A stretch of 64,000 nt of DNA from Micromonospora chokoriensis (GTDB lineage Bacteria; Actinomycetota; Actinomycetes; Mycobacteriales; Micromonosporaceae). The stretch spans positions 1-64,000 of the forward strand of contig NZ_JOAN01000009.1 of NCBI RefSeq assembly GCF_000718555.1. Reading direction: 5' to 3'. Both the position numbers and the translations under genes were made by a program. The notes below the pieces were generated by a model. The model did no database searches. It saw nothing but the letters and a program-made list of their open reading frames with translations, and had not been told where the DNA came from. Position 1 is the stretch's first letter. Each line of letters opens with the position of its first letter. This document shows positions 18,788 to 27,843 of this stretch, in pieces.

Positions 18788-19597
18788 GTGGTCACGCTGA
18801 TCCTGCCCCGGCTGGTCGATGTCGCCGCCGCGTCCCGGCGGTCGGCGTCGGTGGTCGGGCGCAACGTCGCGGCGTTGAAGTCGGTCTACTGGCTGCTGCT
18901 GATCTCCGGCTTCGTGGAGCCGCTGCTCTACCTGTTCTCCATCGGGGTGGGCGTCGGTGCGCTCGTCGGTGACCTGCCGCTGCCCGATGGGCGGCTGGTC
19001 TCGTACGCCGCGTTCGTGGCCCCGGCGATGCTCGCCTCGTCGGCGATGACCGGGGCGCTCGCAGAGAGCACCTTCAACTTCTTCGGCAAGATGAAATACA
19101 TGAAGCTGTACGACGGGATGCTCGCTACCCCGGTACGGCCGTTCGAGATCGCCATGGGCGAGTTGAGCTGGGCGATGCTGCGGGGCAGCGCCTACTCGGC
19201 GGCGTTCCTCGGGGTGATGGTCGCGCTGGATCTGACCAGCGTCGCGCGTGCGTTGACCGCCCTTCCGGCCGCAGTGCTTGTCGGCTTCGCGTTCGGGGCG
19301 CTCGGCATGGCGATCTCCACCTTGATGCGCAGCTGGCAAGATTTCGACCTGGTGGGCTCCGCGCAGTTCACGCTCTTCCTCTTCTCCGGCACCTTCGTGC
19401 CGGCGCAGGCCTATCCGACCCTGCTGCACTGGCTGGTCGAGATCACCCCGCTCTACCGCTCGGTGCACCTGGTCCGCGGCCTCGCGCTGGGTGACGGTGG
19501 GTGGGTCTGGCTGCTCGACGTGCTCTACCTACTGGCGATGATGGCCCTCGGCCTGCTGGTGGCCTCGCGCCGAATGGGCAGGTTGCTCTACAAATAG
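18788..19597 (+). CDS. ABC-2 type permease, second subunit
   Basis: The 269-residue membrane protein resembles its neighbour in layout: an N-terminal amphipathic stretch, then six hydrophobic segments, with 'LVSYAAFVAPAMLASSAM' and 'FTLFLFSGTFVPAQAYP' as family-like motifs. GTG 18788 has GAGAGG five bases upstream and lies 26 bp after the first permease, so the two are in one operon. A two-permease plus one-ATPase exporter is the likely complex. Confidence 0.9.
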   Translation: MVTLILPRLVDVAAASRRSASVVGRNVAALKSVYWLLLISGFVEPLLYLFSIGVGVGALVGDLPLPDGRLVSYAAFVAPAMLASSAMTGALAESTFNFFGKMKYMKLYDGMLATPVRPFEIAMGELSWAMLRGSAYSAAFLGVMVALDLTSVARALTALPAAVLVGFAFGALGMAISTLMRSWQDFDLVGSAQFTLFLFSGTFVPAQAYPTLLHWLVEITPLYRSVHLVRGLALGDGGWVWLLDVLYLLAMMALGLLVASRRMGRLLYK

Positions 19598-19660
19598 GGG
19601 TTATCGGCGCCCGCCAACGGGGCATGTCGGAGGTGAGACCACCGACGATGAGGAGGGGCG

Positions 19661-20680
19661 ATGACCTCTGACGAGTCTGCCGCCCGCCGGGAGCGTGCCG
19701 ATGCCAGCGTGCCGGTCGGGCCCGACGCCGGGCCGGACAGCCCCACCGATCTGCCCGGCAGCGGCTGGAAGGCGGCGTTGCGGCGCACGGTCACCGAATT
19801 CCAGGACGACAGCCTGACCGACTGGGCGGCGGCGCTGACCTACTACGGGGTGCTCTCCATCTTCCCCGGCGTGCTGGTGCTGATCTCGATCCTCGGGCTG
19901 CTCGGTGAGAGTGCCACGAACGGCGTCCGGGACACTGTCAACCAGGCGGTGCCCAACGACAGCGTCCAGCAGATCATCAACGATGCGATCCGCACGGCCC
20001 AGGAGAACGGCGGGCTGGCCAGCCTCGCGGCGATCATCGGTGTGCTGGCCGCGTTCTGGTCCGCGTCCGGCTACATCGGCGCGTTCATGCGGGCCTCGAA
20101 CACCATCTATGACGTGCCGGAGGGTCGGCCGATCTGGAAGACGCTGCCGATCCGCCTCGGCGTGACCGCGGTGATCGGGGTGCTGTTGCTGGCCAGCGCG
20201 GTGATCGTGGTCTTCACCGGCCGCCTGGCCGAGGCGGTGGGTGACGTGGTCGGCCTCGGCTCGACGGCGGTCACGGTGTGGGGCATCGCCAAGTGGCCGG
20301 TGCTGCTGATCCTGGTCAGCCTGATGTTCGCGATCCTCTACTGGGCCTCACCGAACGCCCGGCACGGCGGTTTCCGCTGGGTCAGCCCGGGTGGGGTGCT
20401 GGCCGTGGTGATCTGGCTGGCGATCTCCGGCCTCTTCGCCTTCTACGTGAGCAACTTCGGCTCGTACGACAAGACCTACGGGGCGCTCGCCGGCGTGATC
20501 ATCTTTCTGGTGTGGCTCTGGCTGAGCAACATCGCGATCCTGCTAGGGGCCGAGCTAGACGCCGAGTTGGAGCGGGGTCGGGCCATCGCGGCCGGGCACG
20601 CCGTCGACGACGAGCCGTACGTCGAGCTGCGCGACGATCGCAAGCTCCGCAAGAAGCGCAACTCCGCCGGCCGCCGCTGA
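19661..20680 (+). CDS. YihY/BrkB family inner-membrane protein
   Basis: The 339-residue protein has a charged N-terminus, then the family's 'DSLTDWAAALTYYGVLSIFPGVLVL' first helix, 'IGVLAAFWSASGYIGAFMRASNTIYD' and a final 'GVIIFLVWLWLSNIAILLGAELDAELERGR' block, all characteristic of the YihY/BrkB family (six transmembrane segments). The family was once thought to contain RNase BN, which was wrong; its role is unknown, though envelope functions are suggested. ATG 19661 follows GAGGAGGGG. A terminator lies 20 bp after the stop. Confidence 0.93.
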   Translation: MTSDESAARRERADASVPVGPDAGPDSPTDLPGSGWKAALRRTVTEFQDDSLTDWAAALTYYGVLSIFPGVLVLISILGLLGESATNGVRDTVNQAVPNDSVQQIINDAIRTAQENGGLASLAAIIGVLAAFWSASGYIGAFMRASNTIYDVPEGRPIWKTLPIRLGVTAVIGVLLLASAVIVVFTGRLAEAVGDVVGLGSTAVTVWGIAKWPVLLILVSLMFAILYWASPNARHGGFRWVSPGGVLAVVIWLAISGLFAFYVSNFGSYDKTYGALAGVIIFLVWLWLSNIAILLGAELDAELERGRAIAAGHAVDDEPYVELRDDRKLRKKRNSAGRR

Positions 20681-20699
20681 TCGCGCCGCGCCGTACCGA

Positions 20700-20737
20700 C
20701 CGCCCCACCACCGAGGACCGGCTGGTGGGGCGGTTTT
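20700..20737 (+). terminator. Rho-independent terminator after the YihY gene
   Basis: CCGCCCCACCA at 20700-20710 pairs with TGGTGGGGCGG at 20723-20733 around a 12-base loop, followed by TTTT. It isolates the YihY gene from the ROK operon. Confidence 0.85.
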
Positions 20738-20807
20738 GTGTCCGTCGATGGAACTGCCGGCGAGCGGACGCGGGCGGCCCGTAATCCTTTTCTTGATCGA
20801 CTAGTAG

Positions 20808-20920
20808 CTTTTGTTCTTTCGGACAAAAGTTCATCTCGGAACGGTTGAAGCTCTGGACACGCGGTGCAGAGCGCTCCTACTGTGTCGGACACAACACCTC
20901 GACGTTGCGTCGATGTGAAC
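20808..20920 (+). promoter_or_regulatory. Promoter module of the ROK operon (shared with 35995-36103)
   Basis: An inverted repeat CTTTTGT/ACAAAAG (20808-20814 and 20823-20829) leads into GACAAAAGTT, then exactly 23 bases to GGACAC, then GTGTCG and, further down, TCGATGTGAAC. The region upstream of the sugar dehydrogenase gene has the same blocks in the same order with the same 23-base spacing. The transcription start is not certain. Autoregulation by the ROK protein is a reasonable guess. Confidence 0.65.
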
Positions 20921-20945
20921 GTTGCCAATGAATAGGGGCCTCCTG

Positions 20946-22124
20946 GTGCGCACCGTCGACCCTCTGCACGTGCGACTGTTGCGGTTGCTCCGCGACGAGG
21001 GCGCCGTGTCCCGGGCCGAGCTGGGCGACCGCCTCCAGATGCCGCGCCCGCGCATGCTGGCCGAGCTGGATCGCCTGGTAGCGCTGGGTTACGTCGCCGA
21101 GGCGGGGCTCGCCGCGTCCCGGGGTGGGCGTCGCTCGACGCTTGTCGAGCTGAACCCGAAGCTGCGCTTCGCCGCCGTCGACCTCGGTGCCAGTTCGATG
21201 GATGTCGAGGTGGTTAACGGCCGTCTCGAACCGGTGGCCCACTACGCCGAGACGGCCGACATTCGCAACGGCCCGAAGGTGACCCTGCAACGGGTCAACG
21301 AGCTGCTGCACAAGGCCCGGGTCGACGGCGCGTACGAGCGGCTGGACGCGGTGGGCATCGGCGTACCCGGGCCGGTCAGTTTCCGCGACGGCACACCGGT
21401 GTCTCCGCCGATCATGCCGGGCTGGGACCGGTTCCCGGTGCGCGAGCTGCTCAGCCGGGAGCATGGCTGCCCGGCGGTGGTCGACAACGACGTCAACATC
21501 ATGGCGATCGGTGAGCGGCACGGCGGGGTCGCGCACTCGGTGGACGACTTCCTCTTCATCAAGATCGGCACCGGCATCGGGTGCGGCATCTACCTCACCG
21601 GCGAGGTCTACCGGGGCACCGACGGCTGCGCTGGCGACATCGGCCACATCCAGGTCGACTCGCACGGTCCGATGTGTTCCTGTGGCAACGTCGGCTGCCT
21701 GGAGGCGCTGTTCAGCGGTGCCGCGTTGGCCAAGGACGCGGCGGCCGCCGCCCGCAGTGGGACGTCGCCGGCGCTGGCCGAGCGGCTGGCCCTGCGTGGG
21801 GTGGTCACCGCACTGGACGTCGCCGAGGGTGCCGTCGAGGGCGACGTGACCTGCATCCAGTTGATCCGTGACGGCGGCCGGCGCGTCGGCGGGGTCCTCG
21901 CCGGCCTGGTCAGCTTCACCAACCCGTCGATGATCGTGATCGGCGGCGGGCTGGCCCAGCTCGGGCACATCCTGCTCGCCGAGATCCGCAGTGTGGTCTA
22001 CCGCCGGTCACTGCCACTGGCCACCGGCAACCTTCCCGTCGTCCTGTCCGAGCTGGGCGGCCGTGCCGGTGTCACCGGCGCTGCGGTGCTCGCGAGCGAC
22101 GTCGCCTTCGGGGAAGCCGCATGA
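20946..22124 (+). CDS. ROK-family transcriptional regulator
   Basis: The 392-residue protein has an N-terminal winged helix (about residues 5-65: DPLHVRLLRLLRDEGAVSRAELGDRL) and a ROK sugar-kinase-like domain with the phosphate motif AVDLGASSMDVEV, the sugar motif VDNDVNIMAIGE and the zinc site with CSCGNVGCLEAL. It probably controls the ABC transporter genes that follow 37 bp downstream in response to a sugar. GTG 20946 is preferred because AGGGG lies seven bases upstream; the in-frame ATG at 20928 has no such site. Confidence 0.9.
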   Translation: MRTVDPLHVRLLRLLRDEGAVSRAELGDRLQMPRPRMLAELDRLVALGYVAEAGLAASRGGRRSTLVELNPKLRFAAVDLGASSMDVEVVNGRLEPVAHYAETADIRNGPKVTLQRVNELLHKARVDGAYERLDAVGIGVPGPVSFRDGTPVSPPIMPGWDRFPVRELLSREHGCPAVVDNDVNIMAIGERHGGVAHSVDDFLFIKIGTGIGCGIYLTGEVYRGTDGCAGDIGHIQVDSHGPMCSCGNVGCLEALFSGAALAKDAAAAARSGTSPALAERLALRGVVTALDVAEGAVEGDVTCIQLIRDGGRRVGGVLAGLVSFTNPSMIVIGGGLAQLGHILLAEIRSVVYRRSLPLATGNLPVVLSELGGRAGVTGAAVLASDVAFGEAA

Positions 22125-22161
22125 AGCTGTTCGGAATTCCGTCGTGAGCGAGGAGGAGACT

Positions 22162-23766
22162 GTGGCCCTGCCCGAGGATGACCCCGCCACCGCGTCGGCC
22201 GAGGCCGTCGCCGAGGCGCCGCTGGTCGAGGCTCCCGCCGACACCGTCGCGGGCGAGGTGGTCCTGCGCCTCACCGATGTGGTCAAGACCTTCCCCGGCG
22301 TACGCGCGCTCGACGGCGTGCAGCTGGAGGTGCGTGCCGGCGAGGTGCACTGCCTGCTCGGGCAGAACGGCGCGGGCAAGTCCACCCTCATCAAGGTGCT
22401 CGCCGGGGTGCACCAACCGGACTCCGGGCAGGTGGAGTGGCGCGGCGAGCCGGCCACGTTCGCCAACCCGCAGGCCGCCATGAAAGCCGGTATCGCCACG
22501 ATCTACCAGGAACTCGACCTCGTCGAGGATCTGTCGGTGGCGGAGAACGCGTTCCTCGGGCACGAGTACCGCAGCTTCGGGTTCGTTCGGCGCGGCCGGA
22601 TGGCCCGACACACCCGGCAGATCCTCAGCCGGCTCGGCCACGGTGAGATCCCGCCCGGGCGGATGGTCCGGTCGCTGCCGGCAGCCGGTAAGCAGATCGT
22701 CAGCATGGCGCGGGCGCTGTCGCACGAGGCCCGACTGATCATCATGGACGAGCCGAGCGCGGTGCTGGCCCACGACGAGGTCGGCAACCTGTTCCGGATC
22801 ATCCGGGAGCTGACCGCGCAGGGCATCGCCGTCATCTACATCTCGCACCGGCTCGAGGAGATCCGCGAGATCGGCGACCGGGTCACCGTACTCAAGGACG
22901 GCCGGACCACGGCGGCGAACCTGCCAGCGCGGGACACCCCGACCCGCGACCTGGTGAGCCGGATGACCGGCCGCACCATCGAGTACGTCTTCCCGGACCG
23001 GCCGACCGACGACTCGGTCGGTGCTGACCTGCTCCAGGTGGAGGGGTTGACCCGGGCGGGTGAGTTCGCCGACGTCTCGCTGAACGTGCGGGCCGGGGAG
23101 ATCGTCGGCATCGCGGGGCTGGTCGGCTCCGGTCGTTCCGAGCTGTTGGAGACGATCTACGGTGCCCGCCTCGCGGAGGCCGGCACGGTGCGGATGGACG
23201 GGAAGGCGCTCCGCGCCGGCGTCGGCGCGGCGGTGCGGGCCGGGATGGGGATGGCCCCGGAGGAACGCAAGAGCCAGGCGCTGCTGCTCGGCGAGCCGAT
23301 CTACCGCAACGTCACGCTGGCCACCTTCGGCCGGTACGCGCGGCTCGGCTTCACCAATGCCGCCAAGGAACGCGCCGAGGCGGACCGGATCGCCGAGACC
23401 CTGGAGCTGCGGCCCCGGGACGTCGACCGGCCGGTACGCACGCTGTCCGGCGGCAACCAGCAGAAGGTGGTGGTCGGGCGTTGGCTGCTCGGCGGCACCA
23501 AGTTGCTGCTTCTCGACGAGCCGACCCGAGGCGTGGACGTGGGTGCCAGGGCTGAGCTCTACCAGGTCATCCGGGCATTGGCCGCTCAGGGCGTGGGGGT
23601 GCTGCTGGTCTCCAGCGAGGTGCCCGAGGTGCTGGGTCTGGCCGACCGGGTGCTGGTCATGCGGGAAGGGCGGGTCGTCCGCGAAGCCGCGGCCGGCGAA
23701 CTCGATGAGAACACTGTGCTTGACCTCGTTATGGCGGGGTCCTTGATGGAAGGCGCACCGGCATGA
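22162..23766 (+). CDS. Sugar ABC transporter ATP-binding protein (RbsA/MglA/XylG type)
   Basis: The 534-residue ATPase has two nucleotide-binding domains. The first has Walker A GQNGAGKST and a signature-like LPAAGKQIVSMARAL; the second, degenerate at Walker A (GLVGSGRSE), retains LSGGNQQKVVVGRWL and LLLDEPTRGVDVGA. This arrangement is that of importers for ribose, xylose, galactose and inositol. GTG 22162 has AGGAGG five bases upstream, better than GTG 22144. It ends by overlapping the permease start (ATGA). Confidence 0.94.
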   Translation: MALPEDDPATASAEAVAEAPLVEAPADTVAGEVVLRLTDVVKTFPGVRALDGVQLEVRAGEVHCLLGQNGAGKSTLIKVLAGVHQPDSGQVEWRGEPATFANPQAAMKAGIATIYQELDLVEDLSVAENAFLGHEYRSFGFVRRGRMARHTRQILSRLGHGEIPPGRMVRSLPAAGKQIVSMARALSHEARLIIMDEPSAVLAHDEVGNLFRIIRELTAQGIAVIYISHRLEEIREIGDRVTVLKDGRTTAANLPARDTPTRDLVSRMTGRTIEYVFPDRPTDDSVGADLLQVEGLTRAGEFADVSLNVRAGEIVGIAGLVGSGRSELLETIYGARLAEAGTVRMDGKALRAGVGAAVRAGMGMAPEERKSQALLLGEPIYRNVTLATFGRYARLGFTNAAKERAEADRIAETLELRPRDVDRPVRTLSGGNQQKVVVGRWLLGGTKLLLLDEPTRGVDVGARAELYQVIRALAAQGVGVLLVSSEVPEVLGLADRVLVMREGRVVREAAAGELDENTVLDLVMAGSLMEGAPA

Positions 23767-24890
23767 GCGACGCGACTCCCACTCCCACCGCGACACCGGA
23801 GCGCCCGCAGCTTCCGGCGCAGTCGCCGCCGGTGGACCCGGCGGAGACGGCGGTGGCCAGCGATAAAGCAGCATCCACGGGCAAGCTCTCCTGGTGGCGG
23901 GGTGACGGTGGCGACGGCGCCAAGCGCAACCTCGGTCTGGTCGGGGTGCTGGCTGCGCTCATCCTGGTCGGCGCGGTCACCAAGCCCGACCTGTACGGCG
24001 ACCCGAACTGGGTCTGGAACAACGTCCTGGCCATCCTTCAGTTGGCCTCGGTCGTCGGTGTGGTCACGGTCGGCATGACCTTCGTGATCATCGGCGGCGG
24101 CATCGACCTGTCGGTCGGTGCGATCCTCGCGCTGGCCGGGGTCTGGTGCACCACGGTGGCCACCCAGAGCTACGGCGCCGCCGGCATGATCTTCACCGCT
24201 CTCGTGGTCGGCATCTGCGTCGGCCTCGTCAACGGGGTGCTCATCTCGTACGGGCGGTTGGTCCCCTTCATCGCGACGCTCGCGATGCTGGTGGCCGCAC
24301 GTGGTCTCGCGGCGTCGATCTCCAACAAGCAGACCCAGGTGTCGAGCAGCACCTTCATCAATGACATCGCGGCACGCAAGGTGATCGGGATCCCGATCCT
24401 CGTCTACATCCTCGGCGCGGTCGTGCTGGCCGGGTGGGTCGTGCTCAACCGCACGACCTTCGGCCGGCGGACCATCGCCGTCGGTGGCAACCCGGAGGCG
24501 GCCCGGCTGGCCGGCATCAACGTCCGCCGGCACACCATGCTTCTCTACGCGCTCTCCGGTCTCTGCTGCGGCATCGCCGCCATCATGCTCACCTCGCAGG
24601 CCACCTCGGCGCAGGCGGCGATGGCCAACCTGTACGAGTTGGACGCGATCGCCGCGGCGATCATCGGCGGGACGTTGCTCAGCGGTGGTCGCGGCACGAT
24701 CGTCGGCTCGCTGCTCGGCGTCATCATCTTCGCCACGATCACGAATCTCTTCGCCATCAACGGCCTCTCCATCGAGGCACAGAACATGGTCAAGGGCGGC
24801 ATCATCGTCGCCGCCGTCCTGGTCCAGCAGTTCCAGTTCAAGTCAGTCACTCGGCTCCTCGCGCGGAACAGGGTCACCACCGCAACCTGA
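23763..24890 (+). CDS. Sugar ABC transporter permease (RbsC type)
   Basis: The 375-residue permease has an extended hydrophilic N-terminus of about 50 residues, then roughly ten transmembrane segments with the family blocks 'VGMTFVIIGGGIDLSVGAILALAG' and 'AVGGNPEAARLAGINVRRH', and 'IAAAIIGGTLLSGGRGTIVGSLLG' near the end. Its ATG overlaps the stop of the ATPase gene. The 97 bp to the next gene hold two small hairpins (CGTTG/CAACG and GTCGA/TCGAC), which may raise binding-protein mRNA relative to the membrane subunits. Confidence 0.93.
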   Translation: MSDATPTPTATPERPQLPAQSPPVDPAETAVASDKAASTGKLSWWRGDGGDGAKRNLGLVGVLAALILVGAVTKPDLYGDPNWVWNNVLAILQLASVVGVVTVGMTFVIIGGGIDLSVGAILALAGVWCTTVATQSYGAAGMIFTALVVGICVGLVNGVLISYGRLVPFIATLAMLVAARGLAASISNKQTQVSSSTFINDIAARKVIGIPILVYILGAVVLAGWVVLNRTTFGRRTIAVGGNPEAARLAGINVRRHTMLLYALSGLCCGIAAIMLTSQATSAQAAMANLYELDAIAAAIIGGTLLSGGRGTIVGSLLGVIIFATITNLFAINGLSIEAQNMVKGGIIVAAVLVQQFQFKSVTRLLARNRVTTAT

Positions 24891-24987
24891 CGCACCGCAC
24901 CGTTGTCCTGGCAACGTCGAGAAATTCGACGGTGGCCGGGTCGCGCACACCCTCATTAAGGCAAATCCCGCTCCCAGGAGGTCATTC

Positions 24988-26040
24988 ATGACCCAGCACA
25001 GTCGCGACCTGTCGCGCCGCCGGTTGCTCTTCGGTGGAGCCGCAGTGGGCGCTGCCACCCTCCTCACCGCCTGCACCAGCAACGAGACCCCGGCCGCCAG
25101 CACCCAGACCAAGGCCGCCGGAAACAGCGAAGGCAACAACGCCCCGGGCAAGAAGGTCGTCATCGGCTTTTCCGCGCCGGCCGCCGACCACGGCTGGATG
25201 GGCGCCATCCACGCCAACGCCAAGGCTCAGGCCGCGGCCTACTCGGACGTGGAGTTCAAGGAGGTCGACGGCGGGTCGAACTCCGAGGCCCAGCGCTCCA
25301 CGCTCGGCACGCTGATCGCCCAGAAGCCGGACATCATCGTCGTCCTGCCGCACGACGGCAAGGAGGTCAACGCCGTTGCCCTCCAGGCGATGCAGGCGGG
25401 CATCCCGATCGTGAACCTCGACCGGGCGTTCCCCGACGCGCTGGCCTCGCGGCTGGTCATCAAGGGCGACAACTACGGCATGGGCGTCTCGGCCGGGCAC
25501 TTCATCGGCAAGATGCTCAAGGACAAGGGCGTCGCCAACCCGGTCATCGGTGAGATCGCCGGTCTGGAGATCCCGCTGACCGTCGAGCGCAGCGCCGGCT
25601 TCAAGGCCGCCCTGGCGACCTACGGGTTCACGGTGCGGAACCGTCGTTCGGCCGAGTTCACCTCGGACAGCGGTCAGCGCGAGGCGGCCCAGCTGCTCCA
25701 GGCGCTGCCGAAGATCGACGCTATCTGGAACCACGACGACGACCAGGGCATCGGCGTGCTCGCGGCCATCAAGCAGGCCAACCGGTCGGAGTTCTTCATG
25801 GTCGGCGGCGCGGGCTCCAAGCTCGCGATCGACGCGATCAAGGCCGACAACTCCGTGCTGAAGGCCACCGTCACCTACAACCCGTCGATGGCCTCGTCGG
25901 CGGTTTCCCTCGCGCGGCTCATCGCGCAGGGTCGGGGTCTGGGCGACCTGACGGAGCTGCAGGTGCCCAAGGAAGTGACCCTGGCCTCGGAGACGATCAC
26001 CAAGGAGAACGCGAGCAGCTACGACAAGCTCGGGTTCTGA
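24988..26040 (+). CDS. Sugar ABC transporter substrate-binding lipoprotein
   Basis: The 350-residue periplasmic-binding-protein-1 family receptor (RbsB-like) has a twin-arginine signal (SRRRLLFGGAAVGAATLLTAC) whose lipobox ends at Cys 29, so it is probably Tat-exported and lipid-anchored. The mature part has KKVVIGFSAPAADHGWMGAI, 'LIAQKPDIIVVLPHDG', GIPIVNLDRAF and 'IWNHDDDQGIGVLAAIKQA', matching the type 1 fold. ATG 24988 follows AGGAGG. The ligand is unknown; the following oxidoreductase suggests a pyranose or cyclitol. Confidence 0.93.
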   Translation: MTQHSRDLSRRRLLFGGAAVGAATLLTACTSNETPAASTQTKAAGNSEGNNAPGKKVVIGFSAPAADHGWMGAIHANAKAQAAAYSDVEFKEVDGGSNSEAQRSTLGTLIAQKPDIIVVLPHDGKEVNAVALQAMQAGIPIVNLDRAFPDALASRLVIKGDNYGMGVSAGHFIGKMLKDKGVANPVIGEIAGLEIPLTVERSAGFKAALATYGFTVRNRRSAEFTSDSGQREAAQLLQALPKIDAIWNHDDDQGIGVLAAIKQANRSEFFMVGGAGSKLAIDAIKADNSVLKATVTYNPSMASSAVSLARLIAQGRGLGDLTELQVPKEVTLASETITKENASSYDKLGF

Positions 26041-26061
26041 CATACCGGGGGGAGACCCACC

Positions 26062-27270
26062 TTGTCCACGAAAGACAAAGAACTGCGGGTCGGCATGGTC
26101 GGCTACGCCTTCATGGGCGCCGCGCACTCACAGGCGTGGCGCACCGTGAACCGCGTGTACGACCTGCCGGCGCGGGCGCGGATGTCGCTGATCTGCGGTC
26201 GAGACACAGCGAAGGTGGCTGACGCCGCCGACACGCTCGGCTGGGACGCGTACACCACGGACTGGCGTGACCTGATCAACTCCGACGACATCGACGTGGT
26301 CGATATCTGCACCCCGGGCGACAGTCACGCCGAGATCGCCCTCGCCGCGTTGGCTGCCGGCAAGCACGTCCTGTGCGAGAAGCCGCTGGCCAACACGGTG
26401 GAGGAGGCACGGGCGATGACCGCTGCGGCGGATGTCGCCCGGGCCGCCGGAGTGCGGTCGATGTGCGGGTTCAACTACCGCCGGGTCCCCGCGGTCGCGA
26501 TGATGCGCCAATTGGTCGCCGACGGACGACTCGGGGTGATTCGACACGTCCGTGCGACGTACCTGCAGGATTGGATCGTCGACCCGCAGTTCCCGCTGGT
26601 CTGGCGGCTGCAGAAGGACAGGGCGGGCTCCGGCGCGCTCGGTGACATCGGTGCGCACATCATCGATCTCACCCAGTTCGTCACGGGTCAGCGGATCAGC
26701 GGGGTCAGCGGGGTCACCGAGACCTTCGTCAAGGAGCGGCCGTTGCCGGCCGAGTCGAGCGGCCTGGCGGCCACGGTGGACGGCGGCACGTCGCCCACCG
26801 GGCTGGTCACCGTCGACGACGCCGCGGTCTTCGTGGCGCGGCTCGACGGTGGCGCCCTGGCCACGTACGAGGCGAGCCGGTTTGCGACCGGTCGCAAGAA
26901 CGCGCTGCGTGTCGAGATCAACGGCTCGCTGGGCAGTCTGGTCTTCGACCTGGAGCGCCTCAACGAGCTGGAGTTCTACGACGCGACCCGGCCGAGCGTG
27001 GAGCAGGGCTTCAGCCGCATCCTGGTGACCGAGAGCGAGCACCCGTACATGTCGGCGTGGTGGCCTCCGGGCCACATCATCGGCTACGAGCACTCGTTCA
27101 CGCACGAGATGCGCGACTTCATCGAGGCGGTCGCCACCGGCGTCGACCCGACTCCCTCCTTCGCCGACGCGTTGCAGGTCCAGTTGGTGCTGGACGCGGT
27201 GACCCGCTCGGCGGAACTCGGCTCCTCCTGGACCGAGGTCGAACCGACGCTGACCGCGGCGGCTGTCTGA
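26062..27270 (+). CDS. Gfo/Idh/MocA family oxidoreductase
   Basis: The 402-residue NAD(P)-dependent dehydrogenase has an N-terminal Rossmann fold (RVGMVGYAFMGAAHSQAWR) and the family's CEKPLANTVEEARAM motif with the catalytic-site Lys near residue 109, then the C-terminal alpha/beta domain with 'GSGALGDIGAHIIDLTQFV'. Members oxidise sugars, glycosides or inositols, often at C3. It ends the ROK-ABC operon, starting at TTG 26062 behind GGGGGGAG, 21 bp after the binding-protein gene, so it probably acts on the imported compound. Confidence 0.92.
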   Translation: MSTKDKELRVGMVGYAFMGAAHSQAWRTVNRVYDLPARARMSLICGRDTAKVADAADTLGWDAYTTDWRDLINSDDIDVVDICTPGDSHAEIALAALAAGKHVLCEKPLANTVEEARAMTAAADVARAAGVRSMCGFNYRRVPAVAMMRQLVADGRLGVIRHVRATYLQDWIVDPQFPLVWRLQKDRAGSGALGDIGAHIIDLTQFVTGQRISGVSGVTETFVKERPLPAESSGLAATVDGGTSPTGLVTVDDAAVFVARLDGGALATYEASRFATGRKNALRVEINGSLGSLVFDLERLNELEFYDATRPSVEQGFSRILVTESEHPYMSAWWPPGHIIGYEHSFTHEMRDFIEAVATGVDPTPSFADALQVQLVLDAVTRSAELGSSWTEVEPTLTAAAV

Positions 27271-27740
27271 CCATTGACCATCCGCGATGGCGGTGTTCGT
27301 GCCGCCATCGCCCGACCGGCTCTCCGAAGCCGACCGGCGAGGGACCAGCCGCGGATTGCGCCCCGTGGCCGGGACAGAGGTCGGCATCGGGAAGCGTGCA
27401 GCCGGGCCGTACGGCCCGGTGGCGCACGAGCAGGACGGTCGTCCGGTGCGACCGGACCGGGATTCCCCGGCCGCACCGGAGGACCGCCACCACCGGGAAA
27501 GTTCCGGAGCACGTGATAGCACCGCCCGCTGCGGCGGCCTGAGACGCCCAGCCGGGGCATGCCAACGCCCCGGTTGGACGGATGCGGGGGAGGCAGGGTC
27601 GAGACGCCGACCCGACCCTGCCTACCAGCCCCGTCTGCTCGCACCCGTACTGGGAACCGGTCCGGCGTCGTCGCCGCCGACGCCGACGTCGGAAGCCGGT
27701 GCCGTTCTGGTGTGGGGCGGGCGGACGGGGCCCATCCACC
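27271..27740. other. Intergenic region without a supported gene
   Basis: Several long open frames cross this GC-rich stretch, but none has family-like sequence, a ribosome-binding site or neighbour logic. The clearest structure is an 18-bp perfect palindrome, CCGGGCCGTACGGCCCGG, at 27402-27419, about 130 bp after the oxidoreductase stop, a candidate transcription end signal. Operators for the next operon begin just beyond. Confidence 0.5.
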
Positions 27741-27748
27741 CGGCCGAA

Positions 27749-27802
27749 ACTTTCCGAAACCTGGCCGTATCTTTCCGAAACATATTCTGATATTCCTATA
27801 TT
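27749..27802 (+). promoter_or_regulatory. Paired TTTCCGAAAC operators and promoter of the ebo-like operon
   Basis: TTTCCGAAAC occurs at 27751-27760 and again at 27772-27781, exactly 21 bp apart (two helical turns). TTTCCGAAA is itself a palindrome, and the first copy overlaps a second palindromic unit GAAACTTTC. An AT-rich stretch, very unusual in this genome, follows with TATATT at 27797-27802 as a possible -10, which puts the -35 inside the second operator. A repressor binding as paired dimers would fit. Confidence 0.6.
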
Positions 27803-27843
27803 TAGCGGTACCGACGGTTCCTCGTGAATGGGGAAGGAGCACC

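Noticed and set aside
26128..27522. 464-codon minus-strand frame over the Gfo/Idh/MocA gene
   Set aside because: Antisense shadow; low-complexity Arg/Gly/Val composition and no start signals.
27287..27790. 167-codon frame between the ABC operon and the ebo-type operon
   Set aside because: Arg/Pro/Gly-rich with no recognisable motif; it runs through the operator pair and AT-rich promoter, which would be unusual for a coding region.
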